Source: Billgrantia kenyensis (GTDB lineage Bacteria > Pseudomonadota > Gammaproteobacteria > Pseudomonadales > Halomonadaceae). From it: 38,782 nucleotides of DNA. The DNA is taken from contig NZ_JACEFT010000033.1 in NCBI RefSeq assembly GCF_013697085.1, forward strand, positions 1 to 38,782, read 5' to 3'. A model generated the notes under the pieces. The model had not been told where the DNA came from, ran no database searches, and saw only the letters and a list, made by a program, of their open reading frames with translations. The translations under genes were made by a program, and so were the position numbers. Within the stretch, counting starts at the first letter, position 1, and each line of letters opens with the position of its first letter. Below, piece after piece: positions 23,847 to 31,443 of this stretch.

Positions 23847-24853
23847 CCGGGCACCGGACAGGCGCGAATCGACACGCCAGCGGTCCTCAATCGTTCTATT
23901 GCATCTTCCGGCTGCAAGAGAGTCTCGGGATGATAGAGTCCAGGGGCGACCGGCTTGCTTCCATCCAGACCCAGCAGGCGCTCGATAGCCAAAGCCAAAC
24001 CCATGCCGCTCATGCCCTGGTGAAAGTCGCTATCCTCGATGACCCAGCGGGTACGCTGCGACTCGCCATACCTCCCCACCCCTGCGACATCGATGATCAG
24101 GCGATGACCGGGAGGCGAATCCTCATCCTCGCGCATGGCCGCATCGATACGTACCGACATGGCATCGGTTACTGCTGCCAAGCTGACCACATCCAGCAAC
24201 GGATAAGCCTGCCCTTGGCGAGTCACGCCGTCTATATCCATGAAGGTTCGCTGGGCTTCCGCTCCTGCAGCCCAGACCCAATGGCCGTCTACGAGCATCA
24301 GCGGATGAGGTGCAATACCCGCGACACGCGACATATCCGCCTGGGCCGTCGGCCCACCCATGTCTGCCGGTGAGAAAATGGCGGCCATCTCGATGCTATT
24401 CACTCGCTGAAAGTCGCGAACGGCATGCAAGGTCGCCAGCACGGCGATGCCGCCCAGAAAATGGCCGAGCAGCAGCACGGGAGCCGCCGTCGGCCGTGCA
24501 ATCGCCAGTGCCACCTCCGGGCCGATGTCGAAGGCATAGTCGGATATCGCTACGTACGGCACGCCATGCGCTTGTGCGAATTGCAGCGCGTTCAGCGAGT
24601 CGTCTTTCAACAGTACGACCACGGCACTGAACGCGGCGCTCCCATCCAGCCCAAGGTCGTCCCGATCCAGATCGACGGCAACGGCTGAGACATGCCCGAT
24701 CTCCGAGGCCAGTTGGCGGGCCTTGCCGAGGTCACGCCCGGCGATGGCGATCGGCAGCTCAGGGTGCATGCTGCGCAGCGAACGGGCGGCTCGTGATCCG
24801 ACACGACCGGCGCCACCGATCAGCAGCACGGGGTCAAGGGTCGAAGCATTCAT
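23828..24853 (-). CDS. NAD(P)-binding Rossmann (saccharopine-dehydrogenase-like) protein, paralogue 2
   Basis: This 341-residue protein begins with a nucleotide-binding motif VLLIGGAGRVGSRAAR and a second strand ending AIAGRDLGKA. AVVVLLKDD, YVAISDYAFDIGPE and LLLGHFLGG follow, with DMGGPTAQADMSR and a C-terminal GLALAIERLLGLDG. The pattern resembles saccharopine dehydrogenase-like oxidoreductases, which reduce or oxidise unknown substrates. It is a clear paralogue of the upstream gene, with the same length, similar motifs at corresponding positions and a nearly identical tail motif (ERLLGLDG, PVAPGLY). Its ATG overlaps the upstream TGA (ATGA), so the two are translationally coupled and may form a heteromer. 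Confidence 0.78.
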   Translation of the reverse strand: MNASTLDPVLLIGGAGRVGSRAARSLRSMHPELPIAIAGRDLGKARQLASEIGHVSAVAVDLDRDDLGLDGSAAFSAVVVLLKDDSLNALQFAQAHGVPYVAISDYAFDIGPEVALAIARPTAAPVLLLGHFLGGIAVLATLHAVRDFQRVNSIEMAAIFSPADMGGPTAQADMSRVAGIAPHPLMLVDGHWVWAAGAEAQRTFMDIDGVTRQGQAYPLLDVVSLAAVTDAMSVRIDAAMREDEDSPPGHRLIIDVAGVGRYGESQRTRWVIEDSDFHQGMSGMGLALAIERLLGLDGSKPVAPGLYHPETLLQPEDAIERLRTAGVSIRACPVPGQSAVK

Positions 24854-25875
24854 GGCCCAACCTCCGGCTCGAGATCGTGGAAGCGGGCTCCGAACTCCTG
24901 CATGCGCTGCACGAAATAAGCCGGATCGAGAAGACTGTTGGGCAGGTAGAGCCCCGGTGCTACCGGTGCTGCCCCGTCAAGGCCGAGCAGCCGCTCCACG
25001 CCGAGCGCCACGCCCAGTGCCGTCAGCGGCGCCTGACCCGCGGGGTGCACGATACCCTGCCGAACACGGCGGGGGCTGCCGTTCCGCTCCTGTCCACTGA
25101 CTTCGAGCAGGATCTCGGTGGAAAATGGCTCGCCCCTGCGACGGCTGGACGTCTCACCCAGAGCAAAGTCGAAACGGATCGACTCTACGTCGGTGGCTCC
25201 CATCATGCTGAGCAGGTCCAGATTGCCAAAGGCGGTTCCTGTCACGGGCGTTCCATCCAGCATGGTGAAAGTACGTCTTGCGCTCTCCCCTTGCACCCAT
25301 AACCACTTACCCGACTCGCGCATCAGCGCACTCGTGACGGCGCCGGTCTGGCGGTCGTAATCGGCATGAGCCGCCGGCCCGCCCATGTCCTGCTCATCGA
25401 GTACCGCGGCAATTCGGATGGACCGAACCGTGGCAAAGTCTCGTACCAGATGCAGCAGCGGAAGCGTCGCACTCCCGGCCAGCCAGTTACTCATCATGAG
25501 AATGGCCGAGCGCTTGGGAGCATTGATGTGCAGCGCAACCTCCGGGGCTATCTCGAACGCCGCTGTCGAGATTCCCAGGTGCGCCACTCCCTGCTGCTGG
25601 GCATAGCGCAAGGAGCTCAGGGTATCGTCCTTCAGGAACGTGACCACGGCACTGAAGCTCTGGCTTTCCAACCCCAGCCCTGCCTTTCCAAGCTCGACTC
25701 TTGTCGCCTCGGCCTTTCCCAGCGCCTGGGCGATGGCAGTCGCCTTGGCCATGTCGCGCCCACCAATGGCAAGCGGCAATTCTGGATACAAGCGCCGCAG
25801 TGTTCTGGCGGCTTTCTCCCCCACCACACCGGAGCCACCAATGAGCAGTACCGGATGCTCAATTCGTCGAAACAT
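24850..25875 (-). CDS. NAD(P)-binding Rossmann (saccharopine-dehydrogenase-like) protein, paralogue 1
   Basis: This 341-residue protein begins PVLLIGGSGVVGEKAARTL, with AIGGRDMAKA on the second strand. It has VVTFLKDDTL, HLGISTAAFEIAPEVA, MMSNWLAGSATL, and the shared DMGGPAAHADYDRQTG and GVALGVERLLGLDGAAPVAPGLY. The fold and length match the paralogue immediately downstream, so this pair arose by tandem duplication and then diverged. Possible activity is a reductase of a small carbonyl or imine substrate, but no catalytic residue can be assigned with confidence. The divergent TetR gene and the repeats at 25892-25939 indicate induction by a small molecule. Confidence 0.78.
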   Translation of the reverse strand: MFRRIEHPVLLIGGSGVVGEKAARTLRRLYPELPLAIGGRDMAKATAIAQALGKAEATRVELGKAGLGLESQSFSAVVTFLKDDTLSSLRYAQQQGVAHLGISTAAFEIAPEVALHINAPKRSAILMMSNWLAGSATLPLLHLVRDFATVRSIRIAAVLDEQDMGGPAAHADYDRQTGAVTSALMRESGKWLWVQGESARRTFTMLDGTPVTGTAFGNLDLLSMMGATDVESIRFDFALGETSSRRRGEPFSTEILLEVSGQERNGSPRRVRQGIVHPAGQAPLTALGVALGVERLLGLDGAAPVAPGLYLPNSLLDPAYFVQRMQEFGARFHDLEPEVGP

Positions 25876-25891
25876 GACAGTGTCCTCTCAA

Positions 25892-25939
25892 AACCTACGG
25901 TTAGTAACTTACCTTTTGTAGGTTACGCATGGTAGGTTA
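25892..25939. promoter_or_regulatory. probable TetR operator array between tetR-like gene and Rossmann pair
   Basis: Direct copies of GTAGGTTA lie at 25918-25925 and 25932-25939, 14 bases apart, and the inverted form AACCTAC is at 25892-25898. Between them GGTTAGTAACTTACC (25899-25913) is an imperfect palindrome with seven-base arms and one mismatch. The array covers the region just upstream of the paralogue 1 start codon (25875) and is about 65 bases upstream of the regulator ATG. Confidence 0.55.
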
Positions 25940-26004
25940 TCCTCGTCAAGGACGGAGTGCGACGTCATGGAAGCGGGATACTCAAGAGATGCGGGAAGCT
26001 AGAC

Positions 26005-26583
26005 ATGACCAAATCGGCAAGAAGACTGACGAAGGCCGAGCGCCGCAAGCAACTGCTGGAGACAGCCTTCGACATCGTGCAGAAAGAAGGCACCGATGCT
26101 CTCACCCTGGGGTACCTGGCCGAATGCGCCGGCGTCAGCAAACCCATTGCCTATGAGCACTTCGGCACACGAGCCGGCCTGCTCATCGTCATGTACCGAC
26201 AGCTCGATCATGCCAAGGAGGTGGCTTTTCTTGCTGCACTCGACAAGGCGCCACGCCATCTGGAGAGCATTGCCCAGGTCGTGGGACAAGCCTATATGGA
26301 GTGCTATACGGACGTCGGGCCGGAATGGCATGCCCTATCGGCGGCTCTGAAGGGGGCCGAAGAGATGGAAGCGGTGCAGCAAGAACTGCTAGATCATTAT
26401 GTAGATCTCTACCAGGAGGCACTACGCCCTTACTGCAACCTTGACGAAGGGACGCTGCGAATGCGCTGCATCGGCATCATCGGCGCAGGCGAAGCGATAT
26501 CGAAAGAGATGATCCGCGGCCACACCGACATGGCGACAGCCGCCAGCTGCCTGGCTTCGCTCATCGTCTGCTGGTTGAAATAA
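26005..26583 (+). CDS. TetR-family transcriptional regulator
   Basis: This 192-residue regulator has the TetR HTH near the N terminus (about 10-58: AERRKQLLETAFDIVQKEG, TLGYLAECAGVSKPIAYEHF, GTRAGLL). The C-terminal helices form the ligand pocket and dimer face, as in the family. The start at 26005 follows GGGAAG, and the longer in-frame reading to 25957 is basic and unsupported. Divergence from the tandem Rossmann genes with an operator-like array between them makes it their likely repressor. Two short hairpin palindromes (ATACG-AAG-CGTAT at 26603-26615 and ATCAAG-T-CTTGAT at 26636-26648) lie between its stop and the convergent VOC gene. Confidence 0.92.
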   Translation: MTKSARRLTKAERRKQLLETAFDIVQKEGTDALTLGYLAECAGVSKPIAYEHFGTRAGLLIVMYRQLDHAKEVAFLAALDKAPRHLESIAQVVGQAYMECYTDVGPEWHALSAALKGAEEMEAVQQELLDHYVDLYQEALRPYCNLDEGTLRMRCIGIIGAGEAISKEMIRGHTDMATAASCLASLIVCWLK

Positions 26584-26664
26584 CCGGAGGCAGACGACTC
26601 CAATACGAAGCGTATCGACCAAGCGCTTGTCTACCATCAAGTCTTGATAGGCCGGCTGGCTTAT

Positions 26665-27054
26665 TCACTCTCTCGGATAGATGACGAAGGCCAACTTATT
26701 ACCATCGCAATCGCGTACATAAGCCGCATAAAAACCTTCGGCATACTGAGGCCGATAGCCCGGGGCACCTTCATCGCTGCCGCCGTGATCGATGGCGACT
26801 CGGTATAGCGTGTCGACCTGCTCCGGTCTTGCGAACTGGAAGGCCGTCATGGTGCCGTTCCCCACACCGGCTTCCTGACCATCGAAGGGATAGCCAACAA
26901 TGAACCTGGGAAAGTCGAGATCAGTCTCTTTGCCGTAGGAGACGCAGGCTTCGTCTTTCCAGCAAACGTCCCAGCCCATTTCAGCGAAAAGCGGATCATA
27001 GAACGTCAGCGCTTTCTCCAGGTCCCGGGTTCCGACCATGGTGTAGGCGATCAT
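26665..27054 (-). CDS. VOC-superfamily (glyoxalase-like) protein
   Basis: This 129-residue vicinal-oxygen-chelate protein opens MIAYTMVGTRDLEKALTFYD, the usual first beta-alpha unit, and has a second module ending AAYVRDCDGNKLAFVIYP. Members are metal-dependent lyases, dioxygenases or binding/resistance proteins; the individual function is unknown. AAAGGAGG sits nine bases before the ATG. The gene starts 26 bases after the MFS stop at 27081, so the two form an operon; resistance to a compound both handled and exported is a reasonable inference. Confidence 0.9.
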   Translation of the reverse strand: MIAYTMVGTRDLEKALTFYDPLFAEMGWDVCWKDEACVSYGKETDLDFPRFIVGYPFDGQEAGVGNGTMTAFQFARPEQVDTLYRVAIDHGGSDEGAPGYRPQYAEGFYAAYVRDCDGNKLAFVIYPRE

Positions 27055-27080
27055 GCTGATATACCTCCTTTACCGACTCG

Positions 27081-28259
27081 TCATGCTTCCGAATGGCAGC
27101 GTAGCTCAGCCTGCTTTTTGCGCCACTGGCCCAGCGCCCAGCCCAGGGCCGGCAGCACCAACATCGCCGAGGCCCAGGCGCAGGCGGCAAAGCCGAAGTG
27201 GGTGAAGATCGGCCGATAGAGCAGCGCGCCGACGAATACGCACAGATAGGTGATGGCGCTATACAGCCCCATGATGGCACCCCGCTGCGCCGGGTCGATT
27301 TCGGCGAGCTGGCGCATGAGCAGGTTCAAGCCGAGATGATTGGCCACGCCCCAGGCAAGGCAGAGCCCCAGCAGCACCAGTGGAAGAGCGGCAGCCGCCA
27401 TTAATCCCAAGTAGACCAGCATCAAGCCGGCAAAGGTGACACAGGTGGCGGTCGCACCGTAGCGATCGACCAACCGACCCAGCGGTGCGGCGGCGCCGAA
27501 GCCCAGGCCATAGACGGCAATCGCCAGCCCGGCGAAGGACGTGGGAAGCTGCAGCACCTCGCCCAGGTGTGGGCCGAGATAGGTGTACAAGCCGTAGAAC
27601 GCCGTCATGTAGGCCGCCACGTTCAGCAGCACCGAATGAATGCCGGGAATTCGCAGGGCCTTGAGGGTTGAACTCGGCGCCTCACCGACCGTTCTCACGC
27701 CCCAATCGTGGCAACGCGAGATCTCCAGCGCCAGCCCCACGGCAGCCAGCGCCAAGAGGGAGAAGACGGCACGCCAGTGCAGCAGATCGGCCAACAGTGC
27801 CGCCAGGCCGACCCCGACCACCAGACTCAGCGTCCATCCCGTCAGCACGAAGCTCAGCGTCTGGCTCTCGCGCCCCTTCTCGGCCACCTGAGCGGTGAGG
27901 GTATAGATCGCCGGCAGCGCCACGCCCGCCGCCAGGCCGGCCAGCGCCTGGGCGACGATCAGCATCCACAGCGTCGGCGAAAGCGCAGCGGCGCCCAGGG
28001 CAGCCGACAGCACCAGCAGCGCGCGCATCAAGGCACGCTCGGCGCCGAGGCGATCGCTCAGCGAAGCCAGCATCAGTGCACTAAACGCCGTGGCCAGGCC
28101 ATAGAGCGCCGCGGCCGTCACCACATCGGCGGCGCTGCGGCCCGCAAACGATACCGCCACCGTGGCGGCGATAGGGCTCAGCGCCAGCGAATTGGCACCG
28201 ATCACGGCAATGGCAGCGGTCAACAGGAGAACGCGACGAGAGATCACGACTCGCTCCAT
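27081..28259 (-). CDS. MFS (12-TM) exporter
   Basis: This 392-residue major facilitator has 12 hydrophobic segments. The N-terminal half contains the motif-A relative ASLSDRLGAERALMRALLVL and the motif-C-like GWTLSLVVGVGLAALLADLL in TM5. The pattern suggests a proton-coupled exporter of the DHA1 or sugar/arabinose efflux type. Substrate unknown. The ATG at 28259 (MERVVISRRVLLL) matches family N termini; a GTG at 28295 would add twelve residues without a better ribosome site. The divergent Lrp/AsnC gene lies 55 bases away and is the likely regulator. Amino-acid or metabolite export would fit an Lrp-controlled MFS, but this is inference. Confidence 0.87.
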   Translation of the reverse strand: MERVVISRRVLLLTAAIAVIGANSLALSPIAATVAVSFAGRSAADVVTAAALYGLATAFSALMLASLSDRLGAERALMRALLVLSAALGAAALSPTLWMLIVAQALAGLAAGVALPAIYTLTAQVAEKGRESQTLSFVLTGWTLSLVVGVGLAALLADLLHWRAVFSLLALAAVGLALEISRCHDWGVRTVGEAPSSTLKALRIPGIHSVLLNVAAYMTAFYGLYTYLGPHLGEVLQLPTSFAGLAIAVYGLGFGAAAPLGRLVDRYGATATCVTFAGLMLVYLGLMAAAALPLVLLGLCLAWGVANHLGLNLLMRQLAEIDPAQRGAIMGLYSAITYLCVFVGALLYRPIFTHFGFAACAWASAMLVLPALGWALGQWRKKQAELRCHSEA

Positions 28260-28314
28260 ATGGGGTTCGAGATTACCATTGAAGAAAGGAATCACATTCG
28301 GAGCAATCTAGAAA

Positions 28315-28857
28315 ATGCCGAATTCTGAAAAAACAGAAATCATTCGGAACAAGGGGCTGGAAGCCCGCCCTCTGGACACCTTCGACCGAACGATATTAGG
28401 CGAGCTGGCGGTGGACGCCGGGCTCAGCTATGCCGAACTTGGCAGCCGCGTGGGGCTGTCGGCACCGGCCGTGCACGAACGAGTGAAGCGGCTGCGCGCC
28501 ACGGGGCGCATTTGCGGTACGGTGGCGGTGCTGGACGGCCCCGCCACCGGCAAACCTTTCCTGGCCTTCGTGCATGTCGATACCACCGGGGGCAGCAAGA
28601 GCCGCACCTTCAGGGCACTGTCCGAACTGCCCGAACTGGAAGAGATCCACTCGGTGGCCGGCGACACCTGCACCCTGCTCAAGGTGCGCTGCGCCAGCAG
28701 CCGGGCGCTGGAGGGCCTGCTCGCTCGGCTCTACGCCATGCCGGGCATCAAGGCCACACGCAGCTACGTGGTGCTCTCCACCTATCTGGAACGCACGCCT
28801 CAAGCGGGCATTACCGAAGCGCTGGAAGAGCCGCCCATGGACGAAGCTCCGCGCTGA
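28315..28857 (+). CDS. Lrp/AsnC-family transcriptional regulator
   Basis: This 180-residue regulator has an N-terminal HTH (about 20-75: LDTFDRTILGELAVDAGLSY, ELGSRVGLSAPAVHERVKRL, GRICGTVAVLD), then the RAM ligand-binding domain (about 80-165: LAFVHVDTTGGS, LEEIHSVAGDTCTLLKVR, MPGIKATRSYVVLSTYLERT). Lrp/AsnC proteins are oligomers that respond to amino acids or related metabolites. It is divergent from the MFS-VOC operon and is probably its regulator. A short tail (PMDEAPR) follows the RAM domain. The gene ends seven bases before the convergent Ada stop. Confidence 0.93.
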   Translation: MPNSEKTEIIRNKGLEARPLDTFDRTILGELAVDAGLSYAELGSRVGLSAPAVHERVKRLRATGRICGTVAVLDGPATGKPFLAFVHVDTTGGSKSRTFRALSELPELEEIHSVAGDTCTLLKVRCASSRALEGLLARLYAMPGIKATRSYVVLSTYLERTPQAGITEALEEPPMDEAPR

Positions 28858-28864
28858 ATTTACT

Positions 28865-29974
28865 TCATTCCCGTATCTTCTCCGGCACGGCGGCATCCGC
28901 CAGTGCCGCCTCACGCTCGAGCAGCGTGCGCTTTCTCTCCACCCCCCAGCGGTATCCGGAAAGCGCACCATCGCTACGCACCACCCGGTGGCAGGGCACC
29001 GCCAACGCCAAGGTGTTGGTCGCACAGGCCCGCGCCACGGCGCGCACCGCCTTGGGCGAACCGATGCGAGCCGCCAACTCGGCATAGCTTAGCGTCGTCC
29101 CGATGGGGATCTCGGTCAACGCATGCCAGACACGCCGCTGAAAGGCAGTGCCACGAACGTCCAGCGGCAGGGACAGCGCACCCTCGGGCGCCTCGACGAA
29201 GCCGGCCACCGTGGCCACCCATTCATCGAAGGCGGTATCGCCGGGTATCAGGCGGGCCGTAGGAAAGCGGTCTTCCAGCTCGCGCAGCAGAGCTTCAGGG
29301 TCGTCTCCCAAGGAGATGGCGCAGATGCCCTTGTCGCTTGCCGCTACCAGCAGCGCGCCCAGGCTGCACTCGGCCAGCGCGAAGCGGATCTCGGCGCCTT
29401 GGCCGCCTGCCCGGTAACGCTTCGGTGTCATGCCGAGCATGCGATCGGCGCCGGCATAGAAGCGTCCGCTGGAGTTGAACCCCGCCTCGTACATCGCCTC
29501 GGTGACCGTCTCACGCTGCGTCATGGTCTGGCGCACCCGGTCCGCACGGCAGGCGACGGCGTAGGCCTTGGGCGTGAGCCCGGTGACCGACTTGAACACC
29601 CGGTGGAAATGAAAGCGGCTCAGCCCCGCGGCTTGCGCCAGCTCATCGAGAGAAGGCAGGTCCTCGGCGGCTTCGATGAGCCGGCAGGCGCGGGCAATGC
29701 GCTCGGCGTTACGCTGCGCCAGCGAGCCTTCCTGAGGATGACAGCGCCGGCACGGCCGATAGCCGGCCTGCTCTGCCGCCGCCGCGTCGGCATGGAACTC
29801 CGCATTCTCGCGACGTGGCCGACGCGACGGGCAGGTCGGGCGACAATAGATGCCCGTGGTGCGTACCGCGTAGACGAAGGCGTCATCGGCGCTGGCATCA
29901 CGATTCGATACTGCCGCCCATTTCGCCTCATCGGAATCGAAGGCGGCAAGTGAGTCGCTGGTTGTGTCGATCAT
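28865..29974 (-). CDS. ada: Ada-type bifunctional methyltransferase/regulator of the adaptive alkylation response
   Basis: This 369-residue Ada-like protein has an N-terminal zinc domain with GIYCRPTCPSRRPRRENA and YRPCRRCHP, giving Cys44, Cys48, Cys75 and Cys78, which match E. coli Cys38, 42, 69 and 72; Cys44 is the expected acceptor from methylphosphotriesters. An AraC HTH (about 95-190, LSRFHFHRVFKSVTGLTPKAY) follows, then the O6-methylguanine transferase domain with AVPCHRVV (acceptor Cys328). Methylation should turn it into an activator of repair genes. The ATG at 29974 is used; a GTG at 30040 would give 391 residues. E. coli Ada is 354. The alkA-ogt operon about 15 kb away is a plausible target. 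Confidence 0.95.
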   Translation of the reverse strand: MIDTTSDSLAAFDSDEAKWAAVSNRDASADDAFVYAVRTTGIYCRPTCPSRRPRRENAEFHADAAAAEQAGYRPCRRCHPQEGSLAQRNAERIARACRLIEAAEDLPSLDELAQAAGLSRFHFHRVFKSVTGLTPKAYAVACRADRVRQTMTQRETVTEAMYEAGFNSSGRFYAGADRMLGMTPKRYRAGGQGAEIRFALAECSLGALLVAASDKGICAISLGDDPEALLRELEDRFPTARLIPGDTAFDEWVATVAGFVEAPEGALSLPLDVRGTAFQRRVWHALTEIPIGTTLSYAELAARIGSPKAVRAVARACATNTLALAVPCHRVVRSDGALSGYRWGVERKRTLLEREAALADAAVPEKIRE

Positions 29975-30178
29975 GGCGGGCCCCGCTGTGGCTTCGGCGT
30001 TCTCCGAGAGTTCAGGATGAGCCCAATCCCCGCCTGGCACACTCCGTCTCTTGCTTTCAAAGTGAACTGATCATTCGCTGACAAACGCAGCATAGCATCA
30101 CCGAGTCGCTCATTTTTTTGACGGTAAGCAGGGAGCAAGGGTTTACCCGAGCATCGGCTCTATCCATAGGAGCCACTC

Positions 30179-30192
30179 CTCTATGCATAGAG
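30179..30192. promoter_or_regulatory. 14-bp perfect palindrome upstream of hydrolase gene
   Basis: CTCTATGCATAGAG is a perfect palindrome between ada and the hydrolase gene, about 75 bases upstream of the hydrolase start. A second, shorter inverted repeat TGGAG-TGGTAGT-CTCCA spans 30224-30240. Both are candidate operators. Confidence 0.4.
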
Positions 30193-30199
30193 AATGAAA

Positions 30200-30214
30200 A
30201 GATAATCGTTCTCA
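30200..30214. promoter_or_regulatory. Fur-box-like site upstream of hydrolase gene
   Basis: AGATAATCGTTCTCA matches the 7-1-7 Fur pattern TGATAAT-N-ATTATCA at 11 of 14 positions. It lies 50 bases before the hydrolase ATG, where binding could block a promoter. The match is moderate and Fur control is only a hypothesis. Confidence 0.3.
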
Positions 30215-30264
30215 TATGAAGATTGGAGTGGTAGTCTCCACGTAAGAGGCGAGAGGAAATGCTC

Positions 30265-31086
30265 ATGAACCGGATACTCATCAATCAACTCGATATCGCC
30301 TGGACGGCGTCAGGCCAGGGGCAGCCTGTCATACTGGTACACGGCTCATGGGACACCCATGCCGCCTGGGATCGGGTGGCTCCCGGGTTAGCTCAAGAGC
30401 TGCGGGTCATTCGCTATGACCGTCGCGGCCATGGGGAAAGCGAGTGCTTGCCAGGCCAGGGGCGCTACAGCGAAGACGTGGACGATCTATGTCAGTTGAT
30501 CGAGGCCATGAGCACTGACACCGGCATCGTGCACCTTATCGGTCACTCCTATGGCGCTACCATCGCCCTGTTGGCTGCCGATCAGTGTCCTGAACGTGTC
30601 GCCTCGGTACTGGTCCACGAACCGCCGATATTCGGCCTTCTCAAGCAGGACAAGGAGCACAGGGGTTTGCTGCCGATCATTCAACAACATATCGACCAGG
30701 CCATGGCGCTACTCGAGAACGAGCGTGACGCAGAGGGGGCGCGCTATTTTGCCGATCACATTGGCTTCGGCCCGGGCTTCTGGGATGGCGTGCTGACTGC
30801 CGAAATGCGTGCCAGCTTCATCACCCATGCCCCGACATGGCTGGATCAAGCGCGTGACCCGACGCGCCTCGATATCGTGCCGGAACGCTTTTCCAACCTT
30901 CAGGTGCCGGTCTGCCTGACGACAGGCACCCATGGACTACCTTGGTACGCTCCCACCATGGCGCAACTTGCTCGGCTCATTCCCGATGCTCGTCTCGTCA
31001 CCGTTCCGGGAGCCGGTCACGCCCCTCACCTGACCCATCCCGACCCGTGGGTCCAGTTGGCCCTGGACTTCATTGGCAAGCATTAA
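30265..31086 (+). CDS. alpha/beta-hydrolase family protein
   Basis: This 273-residue protein has the alpha/beta-hydrolase fold: HGSW oxyanion loop near residue 26, RYDRRGHGES at about 50-59, nucleophile elbow GHSYG with Ser95, and the catalytic His in PGAGHAPHLTHP near residue 253. An acidic residue lies around TTGTHGLP, but the usual Asp is not evident, so the third triad member is uncertain. The reaction could be ester, lactone or haloalkane-type hydrolysis. The ATG at 30265 has AGAGGA eight bases upstream; the ATG at 30259 is too close. The 290-base region upstream holds several palindromes and a Fur-like site. Confidence 0.88.
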   Translation: MNRILINQLDIAWTASGQGQPVILVHGSWDTHAAWDRVAPGLAQELRVIRYDRRGHGESECLPGQGRYSEDVDDLCQLIEAMSTDTGIVHLIGHSYGATIALLAADQCPERVASVLVHEPPIFGLLKQDKEHRGLLPIIQQHIDQAMALLENERDAEGARYFADHIGFGPGFWDGVLTAEMRASFITHAPTWLDQARDPTRLDIVPERFSNLQVPVCLTTGTHGLPWYAPTMAQLARLIPDARLVTVPGAGHAPHLTHPDPWVQLALDFIGKH

Positions 31087-31170
31087 GATTTGTAGCCATT
31101 GGCTGAGCTCTGCAGGCGCCTAGATCACGACGCCAGAGTCCGGACAGCTGCTACCTTATCTGAAAATGAC

Positions 31171-31200
31171 CATCGCCCCGGCAAGCACTTACTTACCGGG
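31171..31200 (+). repeat. REP-like palindromic repeat, copy 1
   Basis: This 30-base unit is 28/30 identical to copy 2 at 32619-32648. Its stem is imperfect here: CCCGG-C-AAG pairs with CTT-A-CCGGG around the loop CACTTA, with one internal mismatch. It lies before the deleted VOC gene. No transposase is associated; the unit looks like a dispersed extragenic palindrome. Confidence 0.7.
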
Positions 31201-31257
31201 CAAGGCCTATCTCTTCGCACTCTGCCGAGTCGGCCTGGCCCGTTGGCAGGAGGCAGC

Positions 31258-31443
31258 ATGGATTTTCTCGTCAACCTGGACGTGGACGATCTGGAACGCG
31301 CCATCGCCGCCGGTGCCACCCAGGAAAAGCCCATCATCACCGATCGCTGGGGCAAGCTGGCGTTGATGGTCGACCCCTTCGGTCACGGCTTCTGCTTCGT
31401 GCAGTTCCTGAATCGCGGCTACGACGAGATTTCGACCGCTTGA
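31258..31443 (+). pseudogene. VOC-superfamily gene with large internal deletion
   Basis: The reading frame codes 61 residues, about half of a normal VOC protein of about 130. The start MDFLVNLDVDDLERAI matches the N-terminal end of the family, and the rest (AAGATQEKPIITDRWGK, then VDPFGHGFCFVQFLNRGYDE) matches the C-terminal end. About 65-70 central residues are missing in frame. The join lies in LERAIA, and in full-length relatives a similar ERAIA/ERAVA motif occurs both near the start and before the C-terminal module, so recombination between two short repeats is a plausible cause. AGGAGG precedes the ATG. The product probably cannot form a metal site. Its last 25 bases overlap the ArsR-type gene. 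Confidence 0.75.
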
